Positions 59,238-64,000 of a stretch of DNA of 64,000 bases are shown here, piece by piece (positions within the stretch are counted from its first letter, which is position 1; every line of letters begins with the position of its first letter). A program made the translations under genes and the position numbers. This stretch comes from Caballeronia terrestris (GTDB lineage: Bacteria > Pseudomonadota > Gammaproteobacteria > Burkholderiales > Burkholderiaceae). Where the stretch lies: NCBI RefSeq assembly GCF_001544515.1, contig NZ_FCOL02000004.1, forward strand, positions 1 through 64,000. The letters run 5' to 3'. The notes below the pieces were generated by a model, which was given only the letters and a program-made list of their open reading frames with translations, had not been told where the DNA came from and ran no database searches.

Positions 59238-60182
59238 GTGGCTGCCTCCCTCAGCGGTACCGCGGACAAGAATCCGCAAAACCCGCCCCGCCGCGCATCT
59301 CCCGCGGCGGCGCTTGCCGATAAATGGATTCCGAAGCTGGTGCTCGCACCGAGCGTGCTGATTGCGCTGATCTTCGTCTACGGCTTCATCCTGATCACCG
59401 GCTATTTGTCGCTCACGAATTCGCGACTGATGCCGCGCTATGAATTCTCCGGCCTCGACCGCTACCGGCAGCTCTTCGCCAACGACGTCTGGTGGACCTC
59501 TGCCGCGAATCTCGGCTGGTTCGGCATTCCGTTCATCGCGATCTGCGTCGCGCTCGGGCTATTCCTCGCGATCCTGCTCGACCAGAAGATCCGCAACGAA
59601 GGCGCCCTGCGCGCGCTCTTTCTGTATCCGATGGCGCTGTCGTTCATCGTGACGGGCACCGCGTGGCAGTGGATTCTCAATCCGGGCCTCGGCCTCGAAA
59701 AAGTGTTCCACGACTGGGGCTGGACGAGCTTCTCGTTCGACTGGCTCGGCAATCCGGACAAAGCCATCTTCTGCGTCGTGATCGCGGCCGTGTGGCAATC
59801 GACCGGTTTCGTCATGGCGCTCTTCCTCGCGGGCCTGCGCGGCGTGGACGCGGAAATCTTCAAGGCGGCGCAGATGGACGGCGCGGGCCTGCCGACCATC
59901 TACCGCAAGATCGTGATTCCGAGCATGCGGCCGGTGTTCTTCTCCGTGCTGCTGATTCTGTGCCACATCACGATCAAGACCTTCGACCTCGTCGTCGCGC
60001 TGACGGCGGGCGGTCCGGGCACGTCGTCCTCGCTGCCGGCGATGTTCATGTACACGTTTTCGTTCAATCGCGGGCAACTGGGCGTCGGCGCTGCGTCGTC
60101 GATGATGATGCTCGCGACGGTCGTCGCGGTGCTCGTGCCGCTCATGTATCTCGAATCGAGGAGCACCCGCAATGCAGCCTAA
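59238..60182 (+). CDS. Sugar ABC transporter permease (MalF-like)
   Basis: A 314-aa CUT1 permease. Membrane helices start at KLVLAPSVLIALIFVYGFIL and the EAA loop is EIFKAAQMDGAGLPTIYRKI. GTG 59238 is chosen because CAGGAGTCGA lies upstream and the family N-terminus follows; the longer frame from 59169 is unsupported. Works with the permease that overlaps its 3' end. Confidence 0.88.
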   Translation: MAASLSGTADKNPQNPPRRASPAAALADKWIPKLVLAPSVLIALIFVYGFILITGYLSLTNSRLMPRYEFSGLDRYRQLFANDVWWTSAANLGWFGIPFIAICVALGLFLAILLDQKIRNEGALRALFLYPMALSFIVTGTAWQWILNPGLGLEKVFHDWGWTSFSFDWLGNPDKAIFCVVIAAVWQSTGFVMALFLAGLRGVDAEIFKAAQMDGAGLPTIYRKIVIPSMRPVFFSVLLILCHITIKTFDLVVALTAGGPGTSSSLPAMFMYTFSFNRGQLGVGAASSMMMLATVVAVLVPLMYLESRSTRNAA

Positions 60183-61029
60183 GATGACGATAAGCCGCGC
60201 CGTCATTTACGCGGCGCTGATCCTGTTCGCGCTCTACTTCCTGTTCCCGATCTACGTGATGGTGTCGACGTCGTTCAAGGACCTCGACCAGTTGCGCACC
60301 GGCAACCTGCTCACGCCGCCCACGCACTGGACGTTCGCGCCGTGGGTGAAGGCGTGGCAGGAAGCGTGCACGGGCGTGCGCTGCGACGGCATGAAGCCGT
60401 TCTTCCTGAACTCCGTGATGATGGTGATCCCGGCCGTGCTGCTCTCGTCGATCATCGGCGCGTTCAACGGCTACGTGCTCACGCACTGGCGCTTTCCGGG
60501 CGCCGACGCGCTCTTCACGATGCTGCTCGTCGGCTGCTTCATCCCGTTCCAGGCGATTCTCCTGCCGATGGCGCGCCTGCAGGGCATTCTCGGGCTGTCG
60601 AACACGATCGGCGGGCTCGTGCTCGTGCACGTGGTCTACGGCATCGCGTTCACGACGATGTTCTTCCGCAATTTCTACGTGAGCATTCCGGCGGAACTCG
60701 TGAAGGCGGCGCGTATCGACGGTGCGGGCTTCTTCACGATCTTCACGAAGATTTTGCTGCCGGTTTCGCTGCCGATCTTCATGGTCTGCCTGATCTGGCA
60801 ATTCACGCAGATCTGGAACGACTTCCTGTTCGGGATCGTGTTCTCCGGCGTCGATTCGATGCCGATCACCGTCGCCCTGAACAACCTCGTGAACACGTCG
60901 ACGGGCGTGAAGGAATACAACGTCGACATGGCGGGCGCGATCATCGCGGCGCTGCCGACGCTCGTCGTCTACATGGTCGCCGGCCGCTTCTTCGTGCGCG
61001 GCCTGACGGCGGGCGCGGTGAAGGGCTGA
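60172..61029 (+). CDS. Sugar ABC transporter permease (MalG-like)
   Basis: A 285-aa CUT1 permease. The N-terminus AVIYAALILFALYFLFPIYV, the EAA loop ELVKAARIDGAGFFTIFTKI and the C-terminal FFVRGLTAGAVKG ending (the family's G-AVKG tail) are typical. It overlaps the previous gene by 11 bp, so translation is coupled. Confidence 0.9.
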   Translation: MQPKMTISRAVIYAALILFALYFLFPIYVMVSTSFKDLDQLRTGNLLTPPTHWTFAPWVKAWQEACTGVRCDGMKPFFLNSVMMVIPAVLLSSIIGAFNGYVLTHWRFPGADALFTMLLVGCFIPFQAILLPMARLQGILGLSNTIGGLVLVHVVYGIAFTTMFFRNFYVSIPAELVKAARIDGAGFFTIFTKILLPVSLPIFMVCLIWQFTQIWNDFLFGIVFSGVDSMPITVALNNLVNTSTGVKEYNVDMAGAIIAALPTLVVYMVAGRFFVRGLTAGAVKG

Positions 61030-61109
61030 ATTTTTTGGGCGGGCGGCGCCTGTCAAGGCGCGCCCGCTGGCTAAGACAATCGAGCAGCAAGAGACAAAGA
61101 GGATTCACA

Positions 61110-62228
61110 ATGGCAAGCCTTTCCATCCGTGACGTGTACAAGACCTACCCGAACGGGGTGCCGGTTTTGAAGGGCGTCAACATCGACATCGACGACGGCC
61201 AGTTCCTGATTCTCGTCGGCGGCTCGGGCTGCGGAAAATCGACGCTCCTGAACATGATCGCCGGCCTCGAGACCGTGACCAAGGGCGACATCATGATCGG
61301 CGGCCAGACGGTCAACAACCTCTCGCCGAAGGACCGCGACATCGCGATGGTGTTCCAGTCGTACGCGCTCTACCCGTCGATGAGCGTGCGCGACAACATC
61401 TCGTTTGGCCTCAACATCCGCAAGGTGCCGAAGGACGAGCAGAAGAAGATCGTCGATCGCGTGTCGGACACGCTGCAGATCCAGCATCTGCTCGACCGCA
61501 AGCCGGGGCAGCTCTCCGGCGGCCAGCGCCAGCGCGTCGCGATGGGCCGCGCGCTCGCCCGCGATCCCGTGATGTTCCTGTTCGACGAACCGCTTTCGAA
61601 CCTCGACGCGAAGCTGCGTATCGAAATGCGTTCGGAGATCAAGCTGCTGCATCAGCGCCTTGGAACTACGATCGTCTACGTGACGCACGATCAGATCGAA
61701 GCGATGACGCTCGGCGACCGCATCGCCGTGATGAAGGACGGCGTCGTGCAGCAGTTCGGCGCGCCGCAGGAAATCTACGACTCGCCGGCGAACCTGTTCG
61801 TCGCGGGCTTCATCGGCGCGCCGCCGATGAACTTCGTCAGCGGCAAGCTGGTGGAAGCGGGCTCGGGCATCGGGCTGGAGCTTGATACGGGCGTCGCGCG
61901 CCAGGTGCTGACGCTGCCGTTCGATGCGCCGAAGCTGCGCAACAAGACCGGCGAGGAAGTGATTCTCGGCCTGCGCCCCGAGCGCATCACCGATGCGCGC
62001 AGCGCGCACGACGTCACGAACGCGAGCCTGCAGCCGGTGGATGTGAAAGTCGACGTGATCGAGCCGACCGGCCCCGATACGCTCGTGTTCGCGCAGGTGA
62101 ACGGCAAGCGGATCGTGAGCCGCGTGCACCCGGCGGCGAACCCGCAGCCGCTTACCAATATGACGCTGTTGTTCGATGTGTCGAAGGCTGTGTTGTTCGA
62201 TCCGAAGACGGAGGAACGGCTGGCTTGA
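61110..62228 (+). CDS. Sugar ABC transporter ATPase (UgpC/MalK-type)
   Basis: A 372-aa ATPase with a C-terminal regulatory OB domain. Walker A GGSGCGKSTLL, Q-loop MVFQSYALYPSMSV, signature QLSGGQRQRVAMGRALA, Walker B MFLFDEPLSNLD and switch His in VTHDQIEAM. The OB domain (about 240-370) has the ILGLRPERITD motif. ATG 61110 follows AAAGAGGATTCACA. It energises the sugar importer; UgpC/MalK ATPases may serve several importers. Confidence 0.92.
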   Translation: MASLSIRDVYKTYPNGVPVLKGVNIDIDDGQFLILVGGSGCGKSTLLNMIAGLETVTKGDIMIGGQTVNNLSPKDRDIAMVFQSYALYPSMSVRDNISFGLNIRKVPKDEQKKIVDRVSDTLQIQHLLDRKPGQLSGGQRQRVAMGRALARDPVMFLFDEPLSNLDAKLRIEMRSEIKLLHQRLGTTIVYVTHDQIEAMTLGDRIAVMKDGVVQQFGAPQEIYDSPANLFVAGFIGAPPMNFVSGKLVEAGSGIGLELDTGVARQVLTLPFDAPKLRNKTGEEVILGLRPERITDARSAHDVTNASLQPVDVKVDVIEPTGPDTLVFAQVNGKRIVSRVHPAANPQPLTNMTLLFDVSKAVLFDPKTEERLA

Positions 62229-62386
62229 GTCTTTCCTCATCGCTTGCGACGAAGCCGCGCTTTCATGCGCGGCTTTTTTCATGGCGCGACGCTTTGCCCG
62301 CCCGCCCGACGAGCGATGCGCCCATGGCGGGCATAATCGAAGTCTTGCCGCACCCCGCGCGCGACTCTTCACAGGCTTTCCATCGC

Positions 62387-64000
62387 ATGAGTTTTCTCTC
62401 CTCGCATCCCGAACTCGCCTTCCCCCCTGCGAGCGACGGCGATCCGTTCATCGCCCTCGAAGCGCTCGATGACGCGCAGGTCGACGCCTGGGTCGGCGCG
62501 CAGAACCAGCGCACGATGAACGCGTTCGGCCACACGCCCGACGCCGATGCGCTGACAGCGCGGCTCGCGAAGGCGTACACGTCGAAGGACCGCATCGTCA
62601 CCTGCTCGCGCTACGGCGACTGGGGCTACAACACCTGGCAGGACGACGAGCATCCGCTCGGCATCACGCGCCGCACCCCGTGGAGCGCGTGGCTCGCGGG
62701 CAAGCCGGAGTGGCAAACCGTCCTCGACGTCGATGCGCTCGATCTCAACAACGTCGAAGGCGACGACACCCGCTGGGCGCTTCACGGCTTCGACATGCTC
62801 TATCCCACCTGGGACCGCGCGCTCGTGAGCCTGTCGCCGGGCGGCTCGGACGCGTGCATCGTGCGCGAGTTCGATGTCGAAGCGCGCGCGTTCGTCGCGA
62901 ATGGTTTCGAGTTGCCCGATGTCGGCAAGCACGGCATTTCGTGGATCGATCGCGACACGGTGTATGTCGGCTGGGACGATAGCGCGCATACGAAGAAACC
63001 TGCGCTTACCACTTCCGGGTTTCCGCGCGAGGCACGCCGCTGGTCGCGCGGCACGCCGCTCGCTCAAGCGCCCGTCGTGTTCGAGGGCAAGCGGCGCGAC
63101 GTGTCGGCGGGTGCGGACTACGATCCGCTGGAGAAGCTTCACTTCGCGTCGCGCGCGGTGACGTTCTACGAGACGATGCAATTCTGGCTCGACGAAACGA
63201 CGGGCGAGTGGCGGCAGTACGACGTGCCGCTGCACGTCGAGATCGAGCACTGGAACGGCTGGTTCTTCGTCACGCCGCGCGAGGACTGGACCGTTGCAGG
63301 CACGCGTTACGCGAGCGGGTCGCTGCTCGTGATGCGGCGCGACGCGTTTCTCGACGGCGCGCGCGATTTCACCGTGCTTTTCGAGCCGTCGGGGCGGCGC
63401 GTGCTCGCGGACATCGACTTCACGAAGCAGTGGCTGATCGTCTCGCAAATGGACGACGGCGAACCGCGCATTGCGCTGTGGCGCCCGCCTGCGCAAGTCG
63501 ACGAGTTGTGGCACATGCGTGATTTCGCTCTGCCGACGGCGAGCCAGTCGTATCTCGATTCGATCGATTCGGAGCGCGACGATACGGTGCTGATTCACGT
63601 CGAGCATTTTTTGACGCCGCCGTCGCTGTATTTCGCGGATTTGTCTTTGAATGAGCCGTGGCAACTGCTCGCGCAGCTTCCCGCCCAGTTCGACGCGACG
63701 GGGCTTTCCGCCGTGCGCCGTCACGCGCGCGCGCCCGATGGCGTCGAGATCCCGTACTGGCTGATCGGCCGCGAGGCGAATCTCGCGGGAAGCGCCGCGC
63801 CGTGCCTGCTGTACGGCTACGGCGGCTTCGAAGTCGCGCTCGATCCGCACTACGACGCGACGACCGGCATGGCATGGCTCGAATCCGGCGGCCTGTTCGC
63901 GATCGCGAACATCCGCGGCGGCGGCGAATTCGGGCCGCACTGGCATCAGGCGGCGCAGCGCGAGAAGCGACAGGTATCGTTCGACGATTTCCTGGCAGTC
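62387..64000 (+). CDS. Prolyl-oligopeptidase-family S9 peptidase (3' truncated by window)
   Basis: ATG 62387 opens a frame of 538 codons that reaches the window end without stop. Residues about 30-400 form the propeller-type N-terminal domain (YGDWGYNTWQDDEHPLGITR, VGKHGISWIDRDTVYVGWDD). The start of the alpha/beta-hydrolase domain is seen from about residue 440: HARAPDGVEIPYWLIGREAN, CLLYGYGGFEVALDPHYDAT, FAIANIRGGGEFGPHWHQAA. The catalytic Ser, Asp and His lie beyond the window. No signal peptide, so cytosolic. Its own promoter is in the 158-bp gap after the ATPase gene. Confidence 0.9.
   Translation, partial: MSFLSSHPELAFPPASDGDPFIALEALDDAQVDAWVGAQNQRTMNAFGHTPDADALTARLAKAYTSKDRIVTCSRYGDWGYNTWQDDEHPLGITRRTPWSAWLAGKPEWQTVLDVDALDLNNVEGDDTRWALHGFDMLYPTWDRALVSLSPGGSDACIVREFDVEARAFVANGFELPDVGKHGISWIDRDTVYVGWDDSAHTKKPALTTSGFPREARRWSRGTPLAQAPVVFEGKRRDVSAGADYDPLEKLHFASRAVTFYETMQFWLDETTGEWRQYDVPLHVEIEHWNGWFFVTPREDWTVAGTRYASGSLLVMRRDAFLDGARDFTVLFEPSGRRVLADIDFTKQWLIVSQMDDGEPRIALWRPPAQVDELWHMRDFALPTASQSYLDSIDSERDDTVLIHVEHFLTPPSLYFADLSLNEPWQLLAQLPAQFDATGLSAVRRHARAPDGVEIPYWLIGREANLAGSAAPCLLYGYGGFEVALDPHYDATTGMAWLESGGLFAIANIRGGGEFGPHWHQAAQREKRQVSFDDFLAV

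Noticed and set aside
62369..63946. 525-codon minus-strand ORF
   Set aside because: Antisense shadow of the S9 peptidase, whose own frame is open to the window edge.

Overview
The window is high-GC chromosomal DNA from a betaproteobacterium of the Burkholderiaceae, most likely Burkholderia, Paraburkholderia or Caballeronia. The evidence is a glucokinase fused to an RpiR/HexR-type regulator, the zwf-pgl-glk order beside a glucose-type ABC transporter, Burkholderia-type trimeric porins ending in Phe, a QuiC-type dehydroshikimate dehydratase, and an rpoN copy away from the usual lpt/hpf/pts cluster. No species call is possible by eye.

Layout: (1) 1-92 is the tail of a porin gene. (2) About 245-5912 is a small, visibly less GC-rich integrative element next to the 3' end of tRNA-Arg(CCT). 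It carries a tyrosine integrase, a serine recombinase, a ParB-like protein without ParA, a zinc-ribbon protein, an apparently frameshifted coiled-coil gene and a run of four terminator hairpins with no gene among them. (3) 6200-43700 is core or slowly evolving chromosome. It holds quiC with a TetR regulator, two diguanylate cyclases, an MFS exporter, a cluster of small stress-type proteins (DUF4142, DUF1488, PA2169-type, BON, DUF883), rpoN with two sigma-54 activators, otsA, twin lipoproteins, an ABC transporter with a fused double permease, an OmpR/EnvZ-type pair facing a Spy/CpxP-like gene, pirin, hisQMP and a porin.

(4) 43961-52300 is a phage-satellite-like island bounded by exact 22-bp direct repeats. 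All of its recognised genes lie on the minus strand: P4-type integrase, AlpA-like regulator, a 52-aa small ORF, a CHC2 zinc-finger primase-like protein, a RepA/DnaB-like ATPase, a cluster of GTACCT iterons, a PD-(D/E)XK-like nuclease, small unknown proteins, then an HK97 prohead protease and major capsid protein. There is no portal, terminase or tail gene. It sits inside a dispersed intergenic repeat present here as a large imperfect palindrome (about 43790-43906 and 52425-53042).

(5) 53075-62228 is a glucose catabolism locus. zwf, pgl and glk-hexR run leftward and a four-gene sugar ABC importer runs rightward from a shared control region with a perfect HexR-type palindrome overlapping a sigma-70 promoter. 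Imported glucose would be phosphorylated by Glk and oxidised by Zwf and Pgl, while the HexR half of the Glk fusion controls the locus. (6) 62387-64000 is the start of a prolyl-oligopeptidase-family gene cut by the window edge.

The most interesting material is the capsid-carrying satellite with its iterons, the possible -1 frameshift gene in the tRNA island, the HexR operator facing its fused regulator, and the GTTACGG operator array between the two-component system and the Spy-like gene.
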